DNA from: RHKX01 sp963745755
GTDB lineage: Bacteria; Actinomycetota; Thermoleophilia; Solirubrobacterales; 70-9
Assembly: GCA_963745755.1 (NCBI GenBank)
Contig: CAVUYP010000001.1
Span: 2,822,206 to 2,886,205, forward strand
Length of the DNA: 64,000 bases
Direction: 5' to 3'
Numbering within the stretch: position 1 is the stretch's first letter; every line of letters starts with the position of its first letter. Below are positions 49,760 to 58,623 of this stretch, piece after piece. The translations under genes were made by a program, and so were the position numbers. Below the pieces are notes generated by a model. It did not search any database and was not told the origin of the DNA. It worked only from the letters and a program-made list of their open reading frames with translations.

Positions 49760-51043
49760 ATGGCGAACGAGCAGAGCACCACCGAGAAGGACTCGTCCAG
49801 CGCGGTCGAGGCGGGGGCGCTGGACGTGCCGCTCGACGACCTCCAGGTCGCCGACGACGCCTACTGGGAGGAGGGGGCGCCCTACGATCTTTTCAAGCGG
49901 CTGCGCGGCGGGTGCCCGGTCCACTGGAGCGGCGGTATCTCCCAGTATCCGGACGAGGAGGGCTTCTGGTCGGTGACGACCGCCGACGACGTCCACACCG
50001 TCAGCCGCGACTGGAAGACGTACTCCTCGGCGCACGGGATCACCGCGCTGACCCACTCGGTGCTGCCGCTCGAGCTCCAGCAGGCGATGTTCATCGGCAT
50101 GGACCCGCCCAAGCACGACCGGCTCAAGGCGCTCTTTCAGCGCGGCTTCACGCCGAAGCGGATCGCCGATCACGAGGACGCGATCCGGGCGATCACGATC
50201 GACGTCCTCGACGGCCTCGGCGACCGCGAGACCTGCGATCTCGTCAGCGACGTCGCCCAGCCGGTCGTCTCGCGGGTCATCCACAGCTTCATGGGCATCC
50301 CGGCGGAGGACGACGCCGACTGGGCCCGGCTGATGAACTCGGTCCTCGCCGTCAACGACCCCGACCTCAACCCCGGCGGCAACGAGGCGATCATGGAGCG
50401 GGACGTCCCGGAGATCTTCGAGCGCTGCCGGAAGCTGATCGCCGAGCGGCGCGAGAACCCGACCGACGACCTGACCAGCGTCCTCGTCCACGCCGAGATC
50501 GACGGCGAGAAGCTCGAGGAGCACGAGATCGTGATGGGCTTCTTCCTGCTCGTCGCGGCCGGCAACGACTCGACGAAGGCGACCTACTGCAGCGGCATGC
50601 GGGCGCTGCTCGAGGACCCGGCGGAGAAGCAGAAGCTGCTCGACGACCCGGCGCTGGTCCCGAGCGCCGTCGAGGAGTCGCTGCGGATGTTCCCGGCCTT
50701 CGCCCACTTCCGGCGGACGGCGACCGAGGACACCGAGCTGGGCGGCGAGACGATCCGCGAGGGCGAGAAGGTGGTCATGTGGTACGTCTCCTCGAACCGC
50801 GACGAGACCCGCTACGACGACCCCGACAGCTTCGACGCCGCCCGCAACCCCGAGCATCAGGCGTTCGGTGCCGGCGGCCGCCACTTCTGCCTCGGCACGG
50901 CGCTGGCGCGGCTAGAGCTGCAGATCCTCATCGAGGAGACGCTGCGCAGGTACCCCGACGTCGCCCTCGACGGCCGGCCGCTCTACGCGGCGACGCAGTT
51001 CGTCAATCAGCTGAAGTCGCTGCCGGTCCGGCTGCGCGGCTAG
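49760..51043 (+). CDS. Cytochrome P450
   Basis: Soluble bacterial P450 monooxygenase of 427 residues. The I-helix oxygen-activation motif is GFFLLVAAGNDSTKATYC (A-G-x-D-S-T), the K-helix E-x-x-R is in AVEESLRMFPAFAHFRR, and the haem loop is FGAGGRHFCLGTALARLEL with the ligating Cys. The N-terminus has no membrane anchor. The general look is that of actinobacterial lipid or sterol side-chain hydroxylases (CYP12x-like), but the substrate is not determined. A redox partner is not obvious nearby. The last 41 bp overlap the convergent peptidase-like gene. Confidence 0.92.
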   Translation: MANEQSTTEKDSSSAVEAGALDVPLDDLQVADDAYWEEGAPYDLFKRLRGGCPVHWSGGISQYPDEEGFWSVTTADDVHTVSRDWKTYSSAHGITALTHSVLPLELQQAMFIGMDPPKHDRLKALFQRGFTPKRIADHEDAIRAITIDVLDGLGDRETCDLVSDVAQPVVSRVIHSFMGIPAEDDADWARLMNSVLAVNDPDLNPGGNEAIMERDVPEIFERCRKLIAERRENPTDDLTSVLVHAEIDGEKLEEHEIVMGFFLLVAAGNDSTKATYCSGMRALLEDPAEKQKLLDDPALVPSAVEESLRMFPAFAHFRRTATEDTELGGETIREGEKVVMWYVSSNRDETRYDDPDSFDAARNPEHQAFGAGGRHFCLGTALARLELQILIEETLRRYPDVALDGRPLYAATQFVNQLKSLPVRLRG

Positions 51044-52268
51044 CGCCGGCGGCCGCCCGCCCGAGGTCACGGTCGAGCAGCCGGACGGCGTCGACGACCA
51101 GGCGCGCCGCCCGCTCGACCGCCTGCGGATCGACGTTCGCGGGCAGGTCGGCGGGGGTGTGGTGGCCTGCCGGCAGCGTCTCGCCGGGCTCGCGACAGGT
51201 GATCGCGATCGCCGGATAGCGGTAGGCGCGAGCGACGATCGCCGCCGTCGCCCGGGCGTCGCGGAGCGGCTCGGCATCGAACGGCTCGGCGTCGCCGTCG
51301 TGGGCGATCGCGACGACCGCGCAGAGCTCGGCGAGCTGCGGATCGAGCGGCAGGCTGACCGCGAGGCCGCCGCTGAGCGCGAACCGCGGCTCGCCGCGGC
51401 CGACCGACTCGAAGGAGACGAATCGGGTCCGCTCACGGTCGAGGGCCTTGCGGTGCGAGCGCAGGAACGAGCGCATCCCCTGCATCGTCGTCTCGCCGCC
51501 GCCGCAGAGCAGCAGCTCGACGGCGACGTTGTCGGGGCGGTCCTCGTCGAGCAGGCGGACGGTCTCGAGGGCGGCGGCGACGCCGGAGGCGTTGGCGTTG
51601 GCGCCCGGCGAGGCGGGGGAGAGGGCGATATCGCCGAGCGCGAAGCAGGTGACGATCAGGACCAGCGTCGGCGCCAGCTGCACGTAGTCCAGCCAGGCCG
51701 CCTCGAGCCCTGCCATCCGCGCCCCGATCGGGACCAGCAGCGCGGCGATCGACCAGAACCAGATCCGCGTCGGCGAGGAGATCACCGGGAAGCGGCGGGC
51801 GGCGCCGCCGAGCAGCCGCACCGGCAGCGGGTTGTAGGCGGCGCCGGTCCGCGGCGCGTCGACGTTCGCGCAGACGATCAGGCGGGAGGTGATGTCGGCG
51901 GTGCGCCCGGCAGGCGCCGGCGAGTACAGGTTCTGCGAGGCGCGCCGGAACAGCAGCCGCCGCAGCAGGTACCAGCGGGCGGACAGGTCCAGGTAGGCGG
52001 AGGACGCGGCGACGAGGACGAGAGCGAAACCGACCACCGGGTCGCTCGCCGCGACGACGCTGCCGACGACCGCGAGCAGGCAGTGGAGCAGGTGCACGAC
52101 CGCCCACTGCGGCTGCACCCAGATCGACTCGACCTCGGCCCGGCGACCACCGGCCTCGAGCTCCGCCGCCAGCGCGTTCGTCAGCCGCCGCTCGGCGTCG
52201 GTTCCCGGCAGCCGCGCTTCGTAGCCGCAGATCGCCTCGATCCGCTCGCTGATCGTCGCTGCGCTCAC
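51003..52268 (-). CDS. Membrane M28-like protein with altered metal ligands
   Basis: A 421-residue protein of the M28 (aminopeptidase Y/S-like) fold with four membrane helices inserted (WAVVHLLHCLLAVVGSVVAA, VVGFALVLVAASSAYLDL, RIWFWSIAALLVPIGARM, YVQLAPTLVLIVTCFALGDI). Expected metal sites are changed: the His-x-Asp strand reads VCANVDAP (Asn for His), the Asp-Asn-x-Ser-Gly loop reads GANANASGVAAALE (Ala for Asp), and Glu-Glu reads GETTMQG. Only the C-terminal HHTPADLP looks canonical. It is probably not a working peptidase. The GTG at 52268 is the first usable start in frame. Confidence 0.7.
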   Translation of the reverse strand: MSAATISERIEAICGYEARLPGTDAERRLTNALAAELEAGGRRAEVESIWVQPQWAVVHLLHCLLAVVGSVVAASDPVVGFALVLVAASSAYLDLSARWYLLRRLLFRRASQNLYSPAPAGRTADITSRLIVCANVDAPRTGAAYNPLPVRLLGGAARRFPVISSPTRIWFWSIAALLVPIGARMAGLEAAWLDYVQLAPTLVLIVTCFALGDIALSPASPGANANASGVAAALETVRLLDEDRPDNVAVELLLCGGGETTMQGMRSFLRSHRKALDRERTRFVSFESVGRGEPRFALSGGLAVSLPLDPQLAELCAVVAIAHDGDAEPFDAEPLRDARATAAIVARAYRYPAIAITCREPGETLPAGHHTPADLPANVDPQAVERAARLVVDAVRLLDRDLGRAAAGASRAAGPAATSAD

Positions 52269-52304
52269 CGGCAGAGCATGGCGGAGACGCCGATCGATTA
52301 GCGA

Positions 52305-52310
52305 TACGGT
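52305..52310 (+). promoter_or_regulatory. -10 box TACGGT, leaderless
   Basis: TACGGT is followed by 6 bases and the GTG at 52317. Confidence 0.5.
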
Positions 52311-52316
52311 GCCGCC

Positions 52317-52664
52317 GTGTCCTACGAGGAAACGGTCGGCGATGTCGCCAAGGCGGTCGAGGCCGTGGGGGTCGCGATCCTGGTCGTCGGCGCGATCGGC
52401 GCCTTCGGCTGGTGCGTCCGCGAGGTGTCCAGGCGGGCGGCGGGGGCCTACACCGGGTTGCGGCGCAACCTCGGGCGGGTGATCCTGCTCGGCCTCGAGG
52501 TCCTGATCATCGGCGACATCATCCGGACCATCGTCGTCACGCCGACGCTCGAGAGCGTCGGCGTGCTCGGCTCGATCGTGCTGATCCGGATCGTGCTCAG
52601 CTTCTCGCTCGAGGTCGAGATCGACGGGACGTGGCCCTGGGACCGGTGGCGCTCGCGGCCCTAG
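52317..52664 (+). CDS. DUF1622 membrane protein
   Basis: A 115-residue membrane protein with three predicted helices: VEAVGVAILVVGAIGAFGWC, GRVILLGLEVLIIGDIIRTI and VGVLGSIVLIRIVLSFSLEV. The order and the L-E-V-L-I-I-G-D-I-I-R-T motif in the second helix followed by L-I-R-I-V-L-S-F-S-L-E-x-E are diagnostic of DUF1622, a widespread family of unknown function. The GTG start agrees with the leaderless box. It is divergent from the M28-like gene. Confidence 0.85.
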   Translation: MSYEETVGDVAKAVEAVGVAILVVGAIGAFGWCVREVSRRAAGAYTGLRRNLGRVILLGLEVLIIGDIIRTIVVTPTLESVGVLGSIVLIRIVLSFSLEVEIDGTWPWDRWRSRP

Positions 52665-52751
52665 GGTCGATTTGGCCACCGATCATGCGCCGAGAATGGA
52701 AAGGAAGCTGTCGCGCCCCGATCGGCGATCGAGACCGCCCTTCCCACGGAC

Positions 52752-52757
52752 TACGCT
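52752..52757 (+). promoter_or_regulatory. Probable tRNA-Arg promoter, -10 TACGCT
   Basis: TACGCT lies 70 bases before the tRNA-Arg gene. A GTG frame 6 bases after it reads into the tRNA and is not a credible gene, so the box most likely drives the tRNA precursor. Confidence 0.4.
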
Positions 52758-52827
52758 GGGGCCGTGAAGTGGGTTGAGGTGAGCCGAGCCGAGGATTCCG
52801 CACCGCTAAGCCGAAAGCCCGACCCGA

Positions 52828-52901
52828 GCCCCCGTAGCTCAGCTGGATAGAGCGCCGGCCTTCTAAGCCGGATGTCGCAGGTTCGAATCCTGCCGGGGGC
52901 A
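52828..52901 (+). tRNA. tRNA-Arg (anticodon UCU)
   Basis: Complete cloverleaf: acceptor GCCCCCG with CGGGGGC, D-arm with AGCTCAGCTGGATAGAGC, anticodon stem CCGGC/GCCGG around the loop CTTCTAA (anticodon TCT, reading AGA), and T-arm GCAGG/CCTGC around TTCGAAT. The discriminator is A and no CCA is encoded. A 12-bp terminator hairpin follows directly. Confidence 0.95.
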
Positions 52902-52903
52902 TG

Positions 52904-52932
52904 ACGAAACCCCCGAGATGCGGGGGTTTCGT
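52904..52932 (+). terminator. Terminator after tRNA-Arg
   Basis: ACGAAACCCCCG (52904-52915) and CGGGGGTTTCGT (52921-52932) form a perfect 12-bp stem with a 5-base loop, immediately after the tRNA. Confidence 0.7.
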
Positions 52933-53061
52933 TGGTCTGGACACCGGCAACGCCAGCAGGGTGAAGCTCGGTCAAGCTGAAATCGGCACCCCGGTGCCGA
53001 TAGCGAAGTTGGGCCGAACGGCCCATTGAACGAGCGCCCGGGGTTGGCAAGACTGCCGCGC

Positions 53062-54897
53062 ATGCACAGGTGGGAATCGCCGGCCGTCGCCTCGGCCACA
53101 CTGGGTCGTGTCCGTTCTTCGCTCGGGATTGTGCCGGGCATCCTGCTCGTCGCGGCCCTGCTGCTGGCCTCGCCGGCAGGCGCCGACGAGTGGTCGGGAC
53201 CATCCGAGCTCTCGAGCCCGACCAGCCGCGACGCCGTGCAGCTGGTGACCGATGCGAACGCGCTCGGCGATTTCGTCGCGGCCTGGAAGCAGAGCAGCGA
53301 CGCCGACATCGCCGCGGTGCTGAAGGCGGCCGGCGGTTCGCCGGGGGCGCCGCAGGAGTACGCGGGCGACTTCGACGACCCAGACGTCGCGATCGGTGGC
53401 AACTCGGTCGGCCTCCTCGCCTTCGAGGACGGCATCGGCAGCACCTCGGTTCACGCGGCCAGCAAGGCCTCGGGGTCCTCGTCCTTCACCGCCGCGACAC
53501 CGTTCTCCGGGGACGGCGTCGGCCCGCCCTACAACGATCCGCCCTCGGCCGCGCAGCCCTCGGTGGCGGTCAACGACTTCGGCACCGGGATGCTGATGTT
53601 CGCCCGCGACTACTACTACCCGCCGAGCTACACGGGGATCGCCGAGGCGATCGAGGGCAGGATCCTCACAAACGCGGCGACCAACACCTGGAACGCCGGT
53701 GCCGATCTCAACGCGGACGTCTACGACCCGCGCGGGACGGAGGTCTCGATCGGGTCCGACGGATCGGCCTTCCTCGGGATCAACCACTTCAACGTCGGCC
53801 CGTGCTGGGGGCTCGACACCGCGGTGCTCGAGAACAACGGCACCGGCTCGACCGACCCCGACCAATTCGCCTACGGTTGCGCCGCCGGCAAGTACAACGG
53901 CGTCTACCCGAGCAACGACCGGCTGCCCAACAACGACATCGTGATGGCGTACAGCCACCACGACGACGGCAGCGTCAACTTCCTCGACCTGCCGAAGGCG
54001 CGGGCCCTTGCCGGCAGCTCGAACCTCGAGGCCGCAGAGGTGCGGCTCGATGATCCGGGCGGCACCGAGACCACCTCGAGCGACGTGCGCGTGCGGACCG
54101 ACGCTGCCGGCAACACGGTCGTCGTCTGGTACGACTCGGACACCGGCGGCTCCGGCAACCCGAAGTCGATGCTCGCTCGCCAGCGACCGAGCGGCGGTAC
54201 GTGGGGTCCGACCGAGGTGATCAGCTCCGGCGAGGACTACTCGGGCGACTTCGACTTCGACATGGACAACGCCGGCAACGGCTATCTGGTCTACGAGCGG
54301 ACCAACCCGGGCAGCGGCGATCAGGAGATCGTCGCCGCCGAGCGCTCGCCGGGCGCTTCCGGCTGGACCACCCCCGAGCTCCTCTCCGAGGGTCAGGGCT
54401 CGGTGCGCGAGCCGCGGGTCGCCGCCGCTCGCAACGGCGAGGCGTTCGCCAGCTGGATCGCCAACGGCAACGACGGCGTCTTCTACGCGCGGAACTCGCC
54501 GCCGACGCCCCCGCCGCCCCCGCAGTGCTCCGACGGGGTGGACAACGACGGCGACGGCAAGATCGACTATCCGGCTGACCCGGGCTGCTCGAGCGCCGCC
54601 GACAACGATGAGACCGACGCCGACAAGCCCGACTCGGCTGCCTGCGACCGCGCCAAGGCCCAGCTCTCGAAGGCGCAGCAGGCGAAGAGCAAGGCCGCCA
54701 AGCAAGCCAAGAAGGCGAGCAAGAAGCTGAAGGTGGCGAAGAAGAAGCTGAAGAAGGCGAAGAGCAAGGCCGCCACCAAGAAGGCGAAGAAGGCGAAGAA
54801 GAAGGCCGCCAAGCAGGCCAAGAAGGCGAGCAAGAAGCTGAAGACGGCGAAGAAGGCGTTCAAGAAGGCGAAGGAGCGCAAGGACGACAAGTGCTGA
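53062..54897 (+). CDS. Large secreted protein with calcium-type loop and Lys/Ala tail
   Basis: Exported protein of 611 residues. A signal-peptide-like stretch SLGIVPGILLVAALLLASPA ends near residue 40. Residues ~45-480 form repeated beta-rich units of sialidase/propeller character (VQLVTDANALGDFVAAWKQS, VRTDAAGNTVVVWYDSDTGG, FDMDNAGNGYLVYERTNPGS, VAAARNGEAFASWIANGNDG). Then come a Pro spacer and a CSDGVDNDGDGKIDYPADPG loop with EF-hand/thrombospondin-3-like acidic spacing. The last ~80 residues are almost pure Lys/Ala/Ser (KKLKVAKKKLKKAKSKAATK), like histone H1 tails. Start ATG at 53062 has AAGACT 7 bases upstream. Probably wall- or polyanion-bound. Confidence 0.75.
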   Translation: MHRWESPAVASATLGRVRSSLGIVPGILLVAALLLASPAGADEWSGPSELSSPTSRDAVQLVTDANALGDFVAAWKQSSDADIAAVLKAAGGSPGAPQEYAGDFDDPDVAIGGNSVGLLAFEDGIGSTSVHAASKASGSSSFTAATPFSGDGVGPPYNDPPSAAQPSVAVNDFGTGMLMFARDYYYPPSYTGIAEAIEGRILTNAATNTWNAGADLNADVYDPRGTEVSIGSDGSAFLGINHFNVGPCWGLDTAVLENNGTGSTDPDQFAYGCAAGKYNGVYPSNDRLPNNDIVMAYSHHDDGSVNFLDLPKARALAGSSNLEAAEVRLDDPGGTETTSSDVRVRTDAAGNTVVVWYDSDTGGSGNPKSMLARQRPSGGTWGPTEVISSGEDYSGDFDFDMDNAGNGYLVYERTNPGSGDQEIVAAERSPGASGWTTPELLSEGQGSVREPRVAAARNGEAFASWIANGNDGVFYARNSPPTPPPPPQCSDGVDNDGDGKIDYPADPGCSSAADNDETDADKPDSAACDRAKAQLSKAQQAKSKAAKQAKKASKKLKVAKKKLKKAKSKAATKKAKKAKKKAAKQAKKASKKLKTAKKAFKKAKERKDDKC

Positions 54898-54919
54898 GGA
54901 CGAGCCTCGGCCCCGGCGA

Positions 54920-57900
54920 TCACGACTCCTCGTAGAGCAGCGCCAGCAGGCCCTTGCGGCCGCGGACGCCGGCGCGGGCGAATGCGTTCTCGGCGTGTCG
55001 CTTGACCGTCGAGGGGCTGATCGTCAGCTCCTCGGCGATCTCGACGTTGCTCTTGCCGCGCGCGATCAGGGCGACGACGTCGCGCTGGCGCTCGGTCAGG
55101 TCGAGGTCCTCGAGCTGCACGGTGACGGAGCGGCCCGCGGTGGGCTCCGCCTGCTCGCCCGCTGTGCCGCCGGCGTCCCGGGTGAGCAGGCCGGCGCCGT
55201 GGCGCTCGCCTATCGCCTGTGCCTCGGCGCGGAGCTCGCGGGCGCGGCCGGCGGGCTGGAGTCCCGGAAGGGCGTTCGCCAGGTCCAGCGCCGCGTGGCC
55301 GCGCCAGACGGGCATCGCGAGCCGCCTGTACTCGTGTAGGGAGCGCCCGAGGAGGTCGGAGGCGATGGCCTCCTCCCCGAGCGTCGCGGCGAGCCGTCCG
55401 ACTGCGTGGTCGGTGAGCCCCCAGCAACTGACCGAGGTCGTAGCGATCCGCCCGAGAAGCGGGTGCAGGAGCTCGAACAGGGCCTCGGCCGCCGCCCGAT
55501 CCTCGAGCTCGGCCGCAACGTGAGCGTAGGTCACCGCCCCGGCGAACCAGGTCGGGTCACGCGGGAGGGTCTTAAAGCCCTCCTCGCTGTCCACCGCCAG
55601 CGCCTCTCGGGCGCCGTCGGGGTTCTGAACCTCGAGCCGGGCCAGGGCGACCAGCGAGCGGAAGCCCGGCAGGCCGGGGTGGTTTTCGAGCGCGGCATCG
55701 AGCAACGGCGAGAGCTCGGAGAGTCGCCCCTGCTGCCAGCGGATGCTGGCGATCTGGCTCGCGAAGAAGGGGAGCGTGTCGGGCTGGTCGCTCTCCTGCC
55801 CGAGCTCGGCAGCGCGCTCGGCCGCAGCCTCGGCTTCGTCGAGCCTGCCCTGGAGCGAGTAGAGCAGGGATTGCGAGCAGGCGGAGAGCCAGTTCGCGGT
55901 TGGATCGCCGAGCCGCGCGGCGATGCGGGCTTCCTCGCTCATCGAACGGTGCGCACCCTCGAGCTCGCAGGCTTCGACCTCTGCGGCGGCCCGCCAGTGC
56001 AGGCCGTGGAAGAGGTCGAGTGGGTCGTCGAGACGGCTTCCGAGCGCGATGCTCTCGTCCGCGATCCGGATTCGCGCGCGCGCGTTACCCGGCTCCCAGC
56101 GTGCGATCAGGTAGCGGTTCAGGACTCGGGCAAGGAGCTCGGGTTCCTCGGTTTCTCGGGCGAGGCGCAGCGCCTCTTCCGCCAGCTCGTGCCTGCGCTC
56201 GCGCTCGGGAGCGAAGGTCAGCTCGAGCGCGAGCTCCGCGAGGACCAGGGGTCGCAGGGACCCGTCTTCGACGCGCTCGGCGGCGAGCTCGAGCATCGCC
56301 AGCCGCTCGCGGTCGAATTCGCCGATCGCGCTGACGAAGCCGCGCGTGTTGGTCAGCGTCGCTGACGCGAGCCGCGTGGGGTCGTCGAGCTCGACAGCCT
56401 GGTGCGCAGCCTCCAGCAGAACCTCGCGGAACCGAGCGCGCCCGTCGAGTCGCAGCGCCGCTCCGAGCCCCAGCAGCAGGTCGCAGCGGCGAGCCTGATC
56501 GGGTGGGCGACGCCGCTCATCGAGCTCGAGGGCGCGCTCGTACCAGCGCACGGCCGCCCCCGGATCGAAGCTCGCGAGCGCCTGCTCGGCCGCTCGCAAC
56601 GCCCACCTGCCGGCGCGCTGCTCGTCGCCGGGCTCCGCACGTTCCCAGTGATGAGCGATCTCGCCCGGCTCCACTGAGGCACCCGTCTCGGCCGCCTCCT
56701 CCATTGCGATCGCGGTCCGGCGGTGGAGCTCGCCACGAGTTGGCGCGTCCAGCTCCTCGTAGAGGCATCGCCTGGTCAGGGCGTGCCCGAACGCGTACGC
56801 CCCGGAGGTGCCGGAGCTGATCAGGCCGGCGCGCTCGGCGTTCCTGAGCGAGTCGGCGAGCACGGTCGGCTCGACGCCCGCCGCGGAGGCGACCAAACCC
56901 GAATCGAAGCTCACCCCGGCTACCGCCGCCGTCTCCAGGTGGCGATGGGTCTCGGTGCCCAGGGCATGGACTCGGCTCGCGATCAGGACCTGAAGGGAAC
57001 GAGGCAGGCCGGCGCCCGGCTCGGCCGTCCCGTCGGCGACCATGCTGCGGACGAGCTCGCTTGCGTACAGCGGCAGCCCCCCGGTTTCCTCCAATGCGAC
57101 CTCCGCCGCCCGCTCGAGTTTCGGGCGCTCGAGCCCGAAGGCGGCGCCGAGGCCCCGGAGCGAGCGGATCTCCAGGGGGCCCAGGTCGATACGCCCGACT
57201 CCAGCCTGGCCCGCCAGCTCCGCGATCAGCCGCGCCTCGGGCGAGTCCGGAGCGAGATCGGTCGGCCGATAGGTGCCGATGATCAGCAGGCGGGAGAGGT
57301 CCGGCGAGCGGGCCAGATGCCCGAGGAGCTGGAGTGACGAGAGCCCGCATTGGTGGAGGTCCTCGATCACCAGCGCGGCCGGCGCAGCTCGACACCTGTG
57401 CTCGAGCTCGTTGATCGCCGCATTGAAAGCGGCGCTGCGCTCCGCAGCCACCGTCGCGCTCGGCAGCCGCGCCGAGGCGGCGGATGCCCCGCGCACGAGG
57501 TCGGCGAACGATGGCGAATCGCCGACGTCCACCGGCGATCCCCTGCCGAGAGCGCTGAGAAACGGCGCATAGGGACGCGTTTCGGCTTCGTCGGCGACGC
57601 CGTAGAGCACCTGCCCGCCGGCCCGGCCGATCTCAACCGCCGCCTCGCTCGCCAGTCGTGTCTTTCCGGACCCGGGCTCACCCGCGACGAGGACGGTCGA
57701 GTGCCCGCCCTCGCAGCTCGCGCGCCAGCGGCGCGCCAGCTCGATCAACTCCCCCTCTCTCCCGAGCATCGACTCGGTCGGTAGTGGCGCGGTGATCGGC
57801 GGGGCGTCTGGGCGCCTGCCCGGCCCGGCCCAGTGCAGGGCCGCCACAGCGCCGGCCCCCTCCGCCTCCCGTGGCTCGTCCGCCGAGATCCAGCCGATCG

Positions 57901-58030
57901 CGCAGCGATCCAGCGCAGCGGCGTCGATGCACGGCACCTCGGGCGGCGCCTGCTCGAGCAGGCGCCGGCCCCGCTCCCAGGCCCCGAGCACCGGCTCCGG
58001 CCCGGCAGCCTCGACCACGAGCACCCGCAC
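54920..58030 (-). CDS. Large ATP-binding LuxR-family (LAL/MalT-type) regulator
   Basis: STAND-type transcription activator of 1036 residues. The ATPase begins at LGREGELIELARRWRASCEG (near residue 90) with Walker A VLVAGEPGSGKTRLASEAAV and Walker B-like LVIEDLHQCGLSSLQLL. A helical, TPR-like middle (residues ~450-900) senses ligand or partner. The C-terminal LuxR helix-turn-helix is LTERQRDVVALIARGKSNVE plus LTISPSTVKRHAENAFARAG. GTG at 58030 has GGAGGAGAGA before it, but coding-like sequence (LFCRPASRRLSLIAATQYET) continues upstream in frame. An ATG at 58248, one base out of frame, may be the true start after an indel. It faces away from 58.4 kb across a palindrome. Confidence 0.88.
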   Translation of the reverse strand: MRVLVVEAAGPEPVLGAWERGRRLLEQAPPEVPCIDAAALDRCAIGWISADEPREAEGAGAVAALHWAGPGRRPDAPPITAPLPTESMLGREGELIELARRWRASCEGGHSTVLVAGEPGSGKTRLASEAAVEIGRAGGQVLYGVADEAETRPYAPFLSALGRGSPVDVGDSPSFADLVRGASAASARLPSATVAAERSAAFNAAINELEHRCRAAPAALVIEDLHQCGLSSLQLLGHLARSPDLSRLLIIGTYRPTDLAPDSPEARLIAELAGQAGVGRIDLGPLEIRSLRGLGAAFGLERPKLERAAEVALEETGGLPLYASELVRSMVADGTAEPGAGLPRSLQVLIASRVHALGTETHRHLETAAVAGVSFDSGLVASAAGVEPTVLADSLRNAERAGLISSGTSGAYAFGHALTRRCLYEELDAPTRGELHRRTAIAMEEAAETGASVEPGEIAHHWERAEPGDEQRAGRWALRAAEQALASFDPGAAVRWYERALELDERRRPPDQARRCDLLLGLGAALRLDGRARFREVLLEAAHQAVELDDPTRLASATLTNTRGFVSAIGEFDRERLAMLELAAERVEDGSLRPLVLAELALELTFAPERERRHELAEEALRLARETEEPELLARVLNRYLIARWEPGNARARIRIADESIALGSRLDDPLDLFHGLHWRAAAEVEACELEGAHRSMSEEARIAARLGDPTANWLSACSQSLLYSLQGRLDEAEAAAERAAELGQESDQPDTLPFFASQIASIRWQQGRLSELSPLLDAALENHPGLPGFRSLVALARLEVQNPDGAREALAVDSEEGFKTLPRDPTWFAGAVTYAHVAAELEDRAAAEALFELLHPLLGRIATTSVSCWGLTDHAVGRLAATLGEEAIASDLLGRSLHEYRRLAMPVWRGHAALDLANALPGLQPAGRARELRAEAQAIGERHGAGLLTRDAGGTAGEQAEPTAGRSVTVQLEDLDLTERQRDVVALIARGKSNVEIAEELTISPSTVKRHAENAFARAGVRGRKGLLALLYEES

Positions 58031-58282
58031 TCTCTCCTCCTCCCCGACTCGCGCCCAACCGGCGAGCTCGAAGGCGGCGGCGACCGCCTCCTCGAGCGCC
58101 GGGAAGTGGGCGATCAGCTCGTCCCTGGCTGGAAGCGCCGTCTCGTACTGCGTAGCGGCGATCAGGGAGAGGCGGCGCGACGCGGGCCGGCAGAACAGGA
58201 TCGCACCACGACCCGGCGTGGCGGGCCCAGGCTGATCGGGTTGGGCATCAGCAGTTCCTGCTCCGGGTAGGTTCCCACCTGG

Positions 58283-58301
58283 GATAACGCCGCACGTTAT
58301 C
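58283..58301. promoter_or_regulatory. Perfect palindrome upstream of the LAL regulator
   Basis: GATAACG-CCGCA-CGTTATC is a 7-bp perfect inverted repeat with a 5-base spacer, in the gap between the LAL regulator and the small membrane protein gene. On the minus strand it includes TAACGT, a possible -10. It is the best operator candidate in this gap. Confidence 0.5.
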
Positions 58302-58368
58302 GAGCGGCGCGCGAACCTGCCCGCCGATCAGCGCGGGGGCCGGGGGCGTCGAGACTGCGCCGGCGGGC

Positions 58369-58374
58369 TAGCCT
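58369..58374 (+). promoter_or_regulatory. -10 box TAGCCT, leaderless
   Basis: TAGCCT is followed by 6 bases and the GTG at 58381. Confidence 0.5.
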
Positions 58375-58380
58375 TGCCGC

Positions 58381-58590
58381 GTGCTCAAGCTCCTCGCCGC
58401 GATCATGTTCCTCGCTGCGGCGCTCCTCCTCTACTTCGCGCTCGGCGCGATCAGCAACCTCTGGGCCGACTACCGGGACAGCCCCGTCCTCACCTACGTC
58501 GGCATCGGCGGGCTGGAGCTGGTCGCGGCGGCCGGAGCGACGCTCGTCGGGGTCTGGTTCCTGCGCGAGGACGAGCGCCAGGGCGGCTGA
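58381..58590 (+). CDS. Small two-helix membrane protein
   Basis: A 69-residue protein with two membrane helices (LLAAIMFLAAALLLYFALGA and IGGLELVAAAGATLVGVWFL) and a short charged tail REDERQGG. No family is recognised. The GTG start agrees with the leaderless box. It is divergent from the LAL regulator, so it may be a target, and it precedes a small lipoprotein gene by 33 bp. Confidence 0.6.
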   Translation: MLKLLAAIMFLAAALLLYFALGAISNLWADYRDSPVLTYVGIGGLELVAAAGATLVGVWFLREDERQGG

Positions 58591-58623
58591 TCCGGGTGGC
58601 CTGCGCGTCCGTTGCCTGGGTCG

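Noticed and set aside
52764..52850. A GTG mini-ORF 6 bases after TACGCT, matching the leaderless pattern
   Set aside because: It runs into the tRNA-Arg gene and stops inside it, so the box more likely serves the tRNA.
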